A stretch of DNA of 64,000 nt, taken from the NCBI RefSeq assembly GCF_018403245.1, contig NZ_BOSH01000011.1:152843-216842 (forward strand), in the 5' to 3' direction. The notes beneath the pieces were generated by a model. That model was given only the letters and a program-made list of their open reading frames with translations, searched no databases and was not told where the DNA came from. Numbering within the stretch: position 1 is the first letter of the stretch; every line of letters begins with the position of its first letter. Position numbers and translations under genes: made by a program. Of this stretch, positions 16,934 through 25,017 are shown piece by piece. This DNA is from Paenibacillus sp. J2TS4. GTDB lineage: Bacteria; Bacillota; Bacilli; Paenibacillales; NBRC-103111.

Positions 16934-18152
16934 TACTAATAAATCCCCTATTTTTTAAATTGTTTAATACAACCTCCGCTCTCTGGTCCCAAGAATTTTC
17001 TAAAGAACATTGAATTAGAAGATCTAAATACTGTTGATTTGTTTTTAGTTGAATACCTATATTTAATTTTTCGTTAAACTCTTCATTACCTTCTGCTGAC
17101 AAAACAACATCATATTTTTGTATTTCATACAATTTGGTGCTAACGATAGGCTTTTTCCCAGCCATGTATTCAAATATTTTTACTGGAGACGTGTGTTGTG
17201 TAATTTCATTTTTCTTAAAGGGAAGAATAGCAACATCAAAATAACTTAACAATGCAGGAATATATCTGTAATTTATCTCCCCCCAAATTTCAATATTCGG
17301 TAATTTGGGAATAGATATATTTGGATATTTTACACCTACTAACAAAAAAGTCCAACCTGGATTTTTTCGCGCACAGTATTCAATTAAATCAAAGTCAACC
17401 CAATCTGCCAACGCACCATAATAACCAACTATCTGGTCTGATTCTTTTGAAATCATTTCCAATTTAGTTTTTAATTCATATGGAATATCCTGAATATAAT
17501 CGCCCGAAAAATCCTCTAGACTGACAGCATTAGGAATTAACAAGCAATTATCTCCCTTTTTTTTGATATTGTTAAATATTTTGTCTGCTGTAGCAATTAC
17601 TAAATCAGCTTCAGCTAAGCTGTTGATATGATCCTTTTCTATATCTTTGTAGTATATAAATGTTGATAAATGATCGATACAATCATAAATAATTTTCTTG
17701 TTTTTCAGTTTTAATCGATTTAAAAAATCAGTTTGATGCGGCCAGTATTTCCATACTACCATTTTATTTTGTAAAAAATTAAGAGTTCTACCAGATTGTC
17801 CATCGTTAAAAAGATACAAATTTTCCCCTACACATTTAAGTCCTCTCACGTCCCAGTCCGGGGATCCGGTAAAAGAAGTATCGACACAATAAATAACCGT
17901 ATAACCTTTATTTCCGAGGGCACGAGCCATCTGCTGGGGTCGTTGAAACATATACCCCCAGGGGCATCCAGGAAGAGGAAAAATAAAACACTCTTTATTT
18001 TTACTCTCATTTTGTAATTTTTCAAGTTGGCCGATTATTTTTTCTGAAGAAGGGAATTTCATGAATCTGCGCTTCAAAGCATGATTTGGGAGCCTGTGAA
18101 TTGCTTTCCTTAATGCAACCTTAGGATTTTGGAAGGCAAATTTCCAATTCAA
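16920..18152 (-). CDS. GT-B glycosyltransferase of the QRPQQ (TuaH-like) group
   Basis: The protein (about 410 residues) begins with a basic segment, then FPLPGCPWGYMFQRPQQMAR. This QRPQQ motif also occurs in the middle domain of the giant transferase just upstream, so the two are paralogues. The C-terminal half has GYYGALADWVDFDLIEYCA, FLLVGVKYPN and TSPVKIFEYMAGKKPIVST, the last being the nucleotide-sugar binding element. The longest frame begins at ATG 18167, but that codon has no ribosome binding site. GGAGGTG lies just inside it and points to TTG at 18152. The gene overlaps the end of its upstream neighbour. Confidence 0.78.
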   Translation of the reverse strand: MNWKFAFQNPKVALRKAIHRLPNHALKRRFMKFPSSEKIIGQLEKLQNESKNKECFIFPLPGCPWGYMFQRPQQMARALGNKGYTVIYCVDTSFTGSPDWDVRGLKCVGENLYLFNDGQSGRTLNFLQNKMVVWKYWPHQTDFLNRLKLKNKKIIYDCIDHLSTFIYYKDIEKDHINSLAEADLVIATADKIFNNIKKKGDNCLLIPNAVSLEDFSGDYIQDIPYELKTKLEMISKESDQIVGYYGALADWVDFDLIEYCARKNPGWTFLLVGVKYPNISIPKLPNIEIWGEINYRYIPALLSYFDVAILPFKKNEITQHTSPVKIFEYMAGKKPIVSTKLYEIQKYDVVLSAEGNEEFNEKLNIGIQLKTNQQYLDLLIQCSLENSWDQRAEVVLNNLKNRGFISNGEI

Positions 18153-21100
18153 CAGACTCACCTCCATTAATTTTATTGTCAGTTTTTTTTATCAGATGTT
18201 TAATCAACTCATAGTCTAAATTCTCTATTACACCATCAGCGGATATAACAAAATCAGCAGCAACCTCTATTTTGTCCAGAATATTTTTTTCAGCGAGAAC
18301 GAGATCGGCTCTAGAAAGTTTCTCACCCCCCCATTCCATCCACTGCAGTCTTCCAAAGCTTAAGTTCTCGTTAACCTTATCATCTTTAGTGTAAATATAT
18401 ACTAAACAACCATTTGTTAAAAGAAAGGAAATCAACGGTCCAAGTTCGTCTACCTTTAAAAGTCTACAAACATATATTTCAACTAAAAATAAAGGTTTTT
18501 GTTCTAGTGTAGGTTCATCATTTATCTTGCTAGAAATAATTCCCCTCCACTTTTCTTGCCAAGTTTGTTTGGAAAAAGCCTCAGCGATTTCTCTGCCCCT
18601 TCTCTTAAATATTTTTAATCTGTCGGGATCATTAACAAGCGTTTCAATAGCTTGTTGTAAAGACTCGCTATTAGGATCGATTAAAAAACCATTATAATTA
18701 TTCAATACTAAATCCGTTAACCCGCCAATTCTTGTTGCTATTACCGCATTTCCTGCTGCCATAGCCTCAAGGCAAGATAAACTTGTCCCTTCACTATATA
18801 AAGTAGGTATTAATGTAATATCCGCATTATAGTAAGCGCTAGGCATTTTTTCTGGATCAAGCCAATACCATTTAACCCTATCGCCCCATTTATTTTTTTT
18901 CTTCACTACATTATTTGTATCTTCTTCGAATCCTTTACCAACGAAATGAAATTCAACCTGGGGGTATTTGTCTAAAATATCATCTAGTATGTCTAATACG
19001 ATATATAGACCTCTAGCTTCATACAGCCTCCGAGGGTATAGTATTATAATCTTTTCTTTTTTTATTTCATAATCAGGCCTAGGCTTAAACTCGTTCAAAT
19101 CAACATAATTTGTAACCAGTCGAACTTTATGACCGATATCATAATCAATTGTTTGCATCCAATTAGCAGTATTCGTATCTACTGAAACTAAATACTCACA
19201 GGCTTTGGCACCATCAATAAATCGACGATTCGTTTCCCAAAACTGACTTCCAGAATCAAACCTGCAAGACGGATTATCCCAAGCAACACCATGACTAATT
19301 CCAATACTTGGTTTAGCCGCCAGAGGCCAGGCTTCAAAAAAAGCTGAGTAAATATTTAATATTGACCTACCCACAACTTGCTCATAGAAAAATCTATTAA
19401 AGTTTTGAACACACTCAATAGAAAATTCGCTCGTATTTTGTCCATTCCTCGATAAAGAAACAACATCGATATTGCGAAATTTCCTTATCCAAGGATAATT
19501 ACCATACTGATAAATTGTTAAAGAATAACCCAATTTAGAGGCAAGTTCAAATAAATCTATTAAATACCTTTCTGCCCCGCCTGAATAATAATTATCGCCA
19601 TTAAAACTAAGAAATGAACTAGTCATAACAGCTATCTTATTGTTGGGACAATAATTTGAATAGATAAGCCAACCGCGAGGACTGGCTTTAATTTTCTTTT
19701 CAACAATGTCGATTCGACTTGACCATCGATTGGCATCCGCGAATCTCTTCCCCTCTTTTATAGCGAGATCTTTATTTGCGTTATTTAGTAGTTTTTCAAT
19801 AGCTTCACTAAACCCTGCAGAATTATTCGCTACTGCAACAAAATCATTTTCATACTGAAGCATTTCAGCTATTGGAGTAGATACAACCGGTAATCCGATC
19901 GCTTGGTACTCAAAAAATTTAACGGGGGACACACAGTTAGTTAAATCGTTCACTTTAAAAGGTATTATTGCAACATCAAAATGCACAGCATAAGAAAACA
20001 ACTTGTTATACTCTATTTGACCCAGAAAATGAATATTACTTGCAATTAAATCTTCTTGGTCCAAATTGTTTTTTCCTATAAAGAAAAATTGCCAATGTGG
20101 ATTTTTCTCAGCTAGTTCCTTTATCAACTCTGAATCAAACCATTGCTCTATAGCCCCATAATAACCAATAATTGGGTTTCCCTTTTTAACCAAATTGGAA
20201 ATTTCCTTAGGTATTATTTGAGATTGGTTATTTTTAAAATCCCCAGTCTTTACACCGTTAGGCAGATATAAAGCATCATCCCTATAAGCTACATACTTTT
20301 TTAGTCGGTGAGCAGAATAAGAGACTATATCGGCACTTTTCAACAATTCATTATGTTTTAGTTGGGCGTTTTGGTCATACAAACTAAAAAATTCTAATTG
20401 ATCTAATACGTCGTACCATAAAAATTTATGAGGAAGCAGATCTGCAAATGCCGATTGCATCGGCCAGGAACACAAAATTATACAGAACTGACTCCTTAAA
20501 ATGGGAAGCAAGTAACATTCTTTGTTTAAGAGGAATAAATTTTCCTCTTCCTCTCTTACATCAAATGGGGCATCTGAAGAATAGCAAAAAAAACATAGAT
20601 ATCCTCTCGCAGCTAATTCCCGAAGAAACTGCTGTGGTCTTTGTACCGGCTCCCATTCTATTGCCTCCGGATATACCACAATACCTTTGTATTGTTTTTC
20701 TTTTATTAAATTTATTATTTTTATTGTTTCTTTTGAAAATTCTGTTTTTAGAAATTGACTATAGTAATTATTTCTTTTAATATACTCCGAATTAAAAGTA
20801 TTATCTTGGAGTTGCGTATTAACTAAATTTGTAGTACTTGGCGCTGATAAGTTACCTTCTAAAACCCCCCACAGTTCATGCAATGGATTATAATTCACTT
20901 TTGAAACAGCATGTCTTTTTGAAATTTTTTTTATCGCCCAAGAGTAAAATTCTTTTTTTTCTTGAATATTACCTTTTATAAACTGATGCTTAAATCTTCT
21001 TAAACCATTGACCAATTTCAAAGATTTTAAGCTTGAAATCTCATAGATTTTCTTCGATATCTGAGCCCTCAAAATTTCTGCATTTTTTTTCTCAGTAATT

Positions 21101-22695
21101 AATCTACTTATTTCAACAGCTTGTTGTTCTCTCTCTTTAAGTAATTTCTCGTTTTCAATACTTAATAATCTAATGTAGTCTTGTTCTGAATGGGAAGAAC
21201 TCTTTTGCCTCTCTATTTCACCATGAAGCAATTCCATTTGTTTATCTTTTTCTGTTCGAAGAAGTTCAATTTGCTTATCTTTCTCTGTTCGAAGAAGTTC
21301 AATTTGTTTATCTTTTTCAGCAAGTAAAAGTTTTATCTGTTGTTTTTCTTTTTCATCATTACTAGAGGTATAAACAGTTAGATCGTGTAAATGCTGATTA
21401 GTCATACCTAACTGAACACTTAAATTTCTATTTTCCTCCATTAATCTATGAAACTCAGTTGAAATATTTAATATAGAAGTAACTTCTGTCGATAGCCCTA
21501 AATCAACCTTATCCAGCCATTTGCTAAAAATTTTAAAATCTAGTATATTTTGGTCTCCGACTTCTTGACAAAGAGACAACAATGATTCTGACCACTCCAA
21601 CGCTGTCGGTTGAATTGTCGCACTATTGATGTAGTCGATGTAGCTCTCATATATCCTTTCAGCACTATAATGATTAATTAATCTTTCTCTAATAGAGTAT
21701 TTATCGCTATCAATAAATAAGTTGTGTATATTTTCTGTAATTTGTTCAAAAGAACTATTTAATGATCCTCTCCCAGAGAAATTCTTTTCTGACAATTCAT
21801 CAACATTATCAATAGTTACAAAACCTATCAAATTGTCGTATCCTGTCAGAACGACTGGTACATTCATCGCACCTGCTTCAACCACAACTCTCCCCATTCC
21901 AAAAACAACCTTGGCTTCTCTCATAAATGATTGGACATTATCTTTTCTTCCCAAAAATTTTATTAGAGAAGAATTCTTAGAATTATCTTCTACCCATTTC
22001 ATTAAATCGTTTTTCTTGTTCCCATCACCTACTATCTTTAATTGAAATGGCTTTGATCCCCTTTGCTGAAGATAATCAAAAAGTTCTATAACCTTCTTTA
22101 TTCCAGGTATTTTATCTTCATCTAGTCTAGATATAACCAAGAAATCTGTATTATTCCTTAAATCTGAAGCTGAAAATAAATTAAAGTTAATTGGATTTGC
22201 TAAAACATGCAGATTATTAACTTTAGTTATTTGTTGGACTACATCTTTAGTTTCTTTTGAAACACAAAATACGCTGCTTGCAGAAGGCAACAGACACTTA
22301 CTCATAAACAAACGATAAATAGATCCGTAAGTTGCTGCAAGATTTAGCGGACTGTGAATGGTAAGAACATATGGTACATTGCTTATTGAAGCTGCAATAC
22401 TAGCCGGAATAAATCCTTCATATGGATGTGCATGAACAACATCAATTTTATTTTTTTCTATGAATTCTTTTAACTTATAAGACAAAGCATAAACATTAGA
22501 ACCTGTCAACGGCATCCATTCATCTGTCATTAACGATTTCTTTATATAAGGTGTAAGTGGAGTTATATCCGAAGTAGATGAAGTGGCAATGTAAACCTCA
22601 TGCCCTTTTTCTTTTAACTTTTCGCTAAATATAGCAATTTGAGCCTCCAATCCCCCCAAAGAGTAATTTTGAGTAGTGAATAAGATCCTTGCCAC
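18121..22695 (-). CDS. Giant multidomain glycosyltransferase with central coiled coil (1524 residues)
   Basis: Three GT-B glycosyltransferase modules lie on one chain. Module 1 (about 1-375) is GT4: LGGLEAQIAIFSEKLKEKGH, VVHAHPYEGFIP, and VEAGAMNVPVVLT. A coiled coil (about 425-560) contains three copies of an 11-residue unit, EKDKQIELLRT. Module 2 (about 615-1000) has WEPVQRPQQFLRELAARGY and SPVKFFEYQAIGLPVVST and is a paralogue of the next gene product. Module 3 (about 1020-1410) has YSGGAERYLIDLFELA and EGTSLSCLEAMAAGNAVIAT. GTG at 22695 has GGAGGG upstream and lies directly after the stop of the ABC ATPase. Large multi-GT proteins (for example WsaE/WsaF) are known in S-layer glycan clusters; the order of reactions here cannot be deduced. 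Confidence 0.82.
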   Translation of the reverse strand: MARILFTTQNYSLGGLEAQIAIFSEKLKEKGHEVYIATSSTSDITPLTPYIKKSLMTDEWMPLTGSNVYALSYKLKEFIEKNKIDVVHAHPYEGFIPASIAASISNVPYVLTIHSPLNLAATYGSIYRLFMSKCLLPSASSVFCVSKETKDVVQQITKVNNLHVLANPINFNLFSASDLRNNTDFLVISRLDEDKIPGIKKVIELFDYLQQRGSKPFQLKIVGDGNKKNDLMKWVEDNSKNSSLIKFLGRKDNVQSFMREAKVVFGMGRVVVEAGAMNVPVVLTGYDNLIGFVTIDNVDELSEKNFSGRGSLNSSFEQITENIHNLFIDSDKYSIRERLINHYSAERIYESYIDYINSATIQPTALEWSESLLSLCQEVGDQNILDFKIFSKWLDKVDLGLSTEVTSILNISTEFHRLMEENRNLSVQLGMTNQHLHDLTVYTSSNDEKEKQQIKLLLAEKDKQIELLRTEKDKQIELLRTEKDKQMELLHGEIERQKSSSHSEQDYIRLLSIENEKLLKEREQQAVEISRLITEKKNAEILRAQISKKIYEISSLKSLKLVNGLRRFKHQFIKGNIQEKKEFYSWAIKKISKRHAVSKVNYNPLHELWGVLEGNLSAPSTTNLVNTQLQDNTFNSEYIKRNNYYSQFLKTEFSKETIKIINLIKEKQYKGIVVYPEAIEWEPVQRPQQFLRELAARGYLCFFCYSSDAPFDVREEEENLFLLNKECYLLPILRSQFCIILCSWPMQSAFADLLPHKFLWYDVLDQLEFFSLYDQNAQLKHNELLKSADIVSYSAHRLKKYVAYRDDALYLPNGVKTGDFKNNQSQIIPKEISNLVKKGNPIIGYYGAIEQWFDSELIKELAEKNPHWQFFFIGKNNLDQEDLIASNIHFLGQIEYNKLFSYAVHFDVAIIPFKVNDLTNCVSPVKFFEYQAIGLPVVSTPIAEMLQYENDFVAVANNSAGFSEAIEKLLNNANKDLAIKEGKRFADANRWSSRIDIVEKKIKASPRGWLIYSNYCPNNKIAVMTSSFLSFNGDNYYSGGAERYLIDLFELASKLGYSLTIYQYGNYPWIRKFRNIDVVSLSRNGQNTSEFSIECVQNFNRFFYEQVVGRSILNIYSAFFEAWPLAAKPSIGISHGVAWDNPSCRFDSGSQFWETNRRFIDGAKACEYLVSVDTNTANWMQTIDYDIGHKVRLVTNYVDLNEFKPRPDYEIKKEKIIILYPRRLYEARGLYIVLDILDDILDKYPQVEFHFVGKGFEEDTNNVVKKKNKWGDRVKWYWLDPEKMPSAYYNADITLIPTLYSEGTSLSCLEAMAAGNAVIATRIGGLTDLVLNNYNGFLIDPNSESLQQAIETLVNDPDRLKIFKRRGREIAEAFSKQTWQEKWRGIISSKINDEPTLEQKPLFLVEIYVCRLLKVDELGPLISFLLTNGCLVYIYTKDDKVNENLSFGRLQWMEWGGEKLSRADLVLAEKNILDKIEVAADFVISADGVIENLDYELIKHLIKKTDNKINGGESVELEICLPKS

Positions 22696-22697
22696 TT

Positions 22698-23978
22698 CTA
22701 TCCCTCCAGCACTTGAATCGATGATTTTAAGTTAGCAATACCAGTTCCAGTTAATGGTATTTCTTCAATCTTTATTAATAAATAATCTGAAAGTTTATCC
22801 AAATATATCATGTCATTCTTTCCAACCTTTTTAGCAACCGCGATTGATAAATGATAAGAGCCCGGAACAAGACTCACATGTTGTTCAAAAACTACTGTTA
22901 ATGTACTATTTTGGTCTATATCTATTTTCATATCATCATAGTAGATTGTACTCGTTCCATATACTTCTATTCCGTGAGTTGTTTTTAATTTTATCCCAAC
23001 AGAGATATCATTTTGCGGTAACGTACTATCAATTTTTATTGATATCCTGCATAAATCCCCACTATTATAAACATAAGATTCCTGTCCAGAAGAATCGTAT
23101 AAGCTTACTTGACCGATTTTGGTAGGCTGTTGATGTGTATCAAATACAAAATCAGTATCCTCTTGAATCTTATTCTCGATCATTACTGTGCTTCCTGATT
23201 CCTCTTTTTTATTGTTAATCAATTTTAAGTGATCATTTTCTTGCGAGTATAACAACAAATGATATTTATCAATTACTTCCTTCGGCTCTCCCTCACCAAT
23301 TAACTGTCCCCCGTCTAAAAGATAGGCATAATCACAAATCTGCTCAACTGTTTTCATCGAATGCGAAACAAAAAGAATTGTACAGCCTCTTTCTTTTAAA
23401 CTATCTAAATGGTTATAACATTTCCTTTGAAATTTTTCATCTCCTACCGATAGTGCTTCATCGATTATAATTATATCTGGGTCTGTTAGTGTTATTACCG
23501 AAAAAGCTAATCTAACAAACATCCCGCTTGAATATGTCTTAACTGGTTGATCAATAAAATTACCTATCTCAGAAAACTCCAAAATTTCATTATATCTTTT
23601 CTTAACCTCATTTTGTTCTAACCCAAGGATAGAAGCGTTTAAATAGATATTTTCCTTACCTGTAAATTCAGGATTAAATCCAGCCCCCAATTCTAATAAG
23701 GCTGCTACTCTTCCTTTAACATTTACCTCTCCAAATGTCGGATTTAATGTACCTGCAATAATCTGCAATAATGTACTTTTGCCAGAACCATTTCTCCCTA
23801 CAATGCCAACTGTTGTTCCTTTTGTGACACTAATGTTAATTTTATTTAAAGCAACGAATTCCTTGTACAATTTTCTTTTATTACCTGCTATAAACTGCTT
23901 TAATCTCATACTTGGCTTGTCATATATTTGATATATCTTTGAAATATTAATCGCTTCAATCATTAAATCAGAGGACAT
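22698..23978 (-). CDS. Glycan ABC exporter ATPase with C-terminal glycan-binding domain (Wzt type)
   Basis: This ATPase powers export of the completed lipid-linked glycan. The nucleotide domain (about 1-245) has Walker A GRNGSGKSTLLQ, signature YSSGMFVRLAF, and Walker B DPDIIIIDEALSVGD followed by the switch His in FVSHSMKT. A beta-sandwich-like C-terminal extension (about 270-425) matches the Wzt type that recognises the glycan end. I chose ATG 23978 (AAAGGGG 7 nt upstream), which overlaps the permease stop by 11 nt, rather than an in-frame start at 24020. Confidence 0.88.
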   Translation of the reverse strand: MSSDLMIEAINISKIYQIYDKPSMRLKQFIAGNKRKLYKEFVALNKINISVTKGTTVGIVGRNGSGKSTLLQIIAGTLNPTFGEVNVKGRVAALLELGAGFNPEFTGKENIYLNASILGLEQNEVKKRYNEILEFSEIGNFIDQPVKTYSSGMFVRLAFSVITLTDPDIIIIDEALSVGDEKFQRKCYNHLDSLKERGCTILFVSHSMKTVEQICDYAYLLDGGQLIGEGEPKEVIDKYHLLLYSQENDHLKLINNKKEESGSTVMIENKIQEDTDFVFDTHQQPTKIGQVSLYDSSGQESYVYNSGDLCRISIKIDSTLPQNDISVGIKLKTTHGIEVYGTSTIYYDDMKIDIDQNSTLTVVFEQHVSLVPGSYHLSIAVAKKVGKNDMIYLDKLSDYLLIKIEEIPLTGTGIANLKSSIQVLEG

Positions 23979-24795
23979 CAGCAAACCCCTTTCTGGTTCG
24001 GTTAAACCATAAATATCCAAAAATCATAATAATATAAGAAACTAACAAAATTATAAAATAACTGCTCCAATCTGGTAATTTCCCCCATATAATAACTCTT
24101 CGAAAATTATCAACAATTGTTGTCATAGGATTAAAGAACATGAACGTTTTAAAAAAGTCAGGTACTGCATTAATAGGATAGAAAATAGGAGTAACATAAA
24201 ATAATATATTAGTAGCAACTACTACAGTATAAGCTATATCTCTAATGTATACTCCTAGAGATGATAAGAACCATGAAATACCCAAAGTAAGAAATATAAG
24301 TGGAACTATAACAATAAAAATCAAAATAATTGTCCAAGTGGTAAAATGCAAAAATATATTTACAGCAAGTAGTAATGTGAGTACACTTATCCCCGCATGA
24401 ATTAAATTAGATAGTAAAACAGTGATTGGCAATATTTCTAGAGGAAAAACAACTTTTTTCACATAATTCACATTTCCAACTATTAACGTAGGGGCTCGAT
24501 TAACAGTTTCACTGAAAATATTAAAAGCAATGATTCCACAAAACATTATCATAGCAAATTCAAAGTTGTTTTCCGGCTGATCCAGTCCCCACCGCCCTTT
24601 AAATACGACTGAAAATACAAAAGTATAGACCGATAACATCAGTAATGGATTAATGAATGACCAGAAAAAGCCTAAGAACGAGCCCTTATACCGTAAAAGT
24701 ATTTCTCTTTGTGTAAATTGTTTAATTAGAGATTTATTAATCCAAAATTGCTTTATGAAGAAAACCGGATTTAGCAAACGTAAAATGTTATACAT
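23968..24795 (-). CDS. Glycan ABC-2 exporter permease (Wzm type)
   Basis: This 275-residue ABC-2 permease has six membrane helices and the amphipathic N-terminal elbow typical of TagG/Wzm proteins (FTQREILLRYKGSFLGFFWSFINPL). It pairs with the ATPase that overlaps its 3' end. ATG at 24795 has GGGAGG 5 nt upstream. It is the first gene of the 17.6-kb glycan operon and is divergent from the Wzy/OTase-like gene. Confidence 0.9.
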   Translation of the reverse strand: MYNILRLLNPVFFIKQFWINKSLIKQFTQREILLRYKGSFLGFFWSFINPLLMLSVYTFVFSVVFKGRWGLDQPENNFEFAMIMFCGIIAFNIFSETVNRAPTLIVGNVNYVKKVVFPLEILPITVLLSNLIHAGISVLTLLLAVNIFLHFTTWTIILIFIVIVPLIFLTLGISWFLSSLGVYIRDIAYTVVVATNILFYVTPIFYPINAVPDFFKTFMFFNPMTTIVDNFRRVIIWGKLPDWSSYFIILLVSYIIMIFGYLWFNRTRKGFADVL

Positions 24796-24934
24796 AATAG
24801 CCTCCCTAAATTCTACTGCCTTTGAGTTACAAATAAATAGCCACTGGCTTCATTAGCTACATAAGCTTATATTTACCTCAAGATCGGATTTCATATTACG
24901 TTTGTATTTTAGCAAAGTTACCTATTAAATACTA

Positions 24935-24950
24935 GGAAGAGATCTCTTCC
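24935..24950. promoter_or_regulatory. 16-bp perfect palindrome in the divergent promoter region
   Basis: GGAAGAGATCTCTTCC is perfectly self-complementary. It sits two bases before the -35 of the predicted plus-strand promoter and between the two divergent glycan transcripts. An operator role is inferred from position. Confidence 0.5.
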
Positions 24951-24952
24951 AG

Positions 24953-24981
24953 TTTCACTCCCACCTTAACTATGCTAAAAT
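24953..24981 (+). promoter_or_regulatory. Predicted sigma-A promoter of the Wzy/OTase-like gene
   Basis: TTTCAC at 24953-24958, a 17-nt spacer and TAAAAT at 24976-24981 lie 37 bases before the start codon. Confidence 0.5.
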
Positions 24982-25017
24982 ATTGTACGATTATGTCACA
25001 TTAAGGGAGTAAATGAT

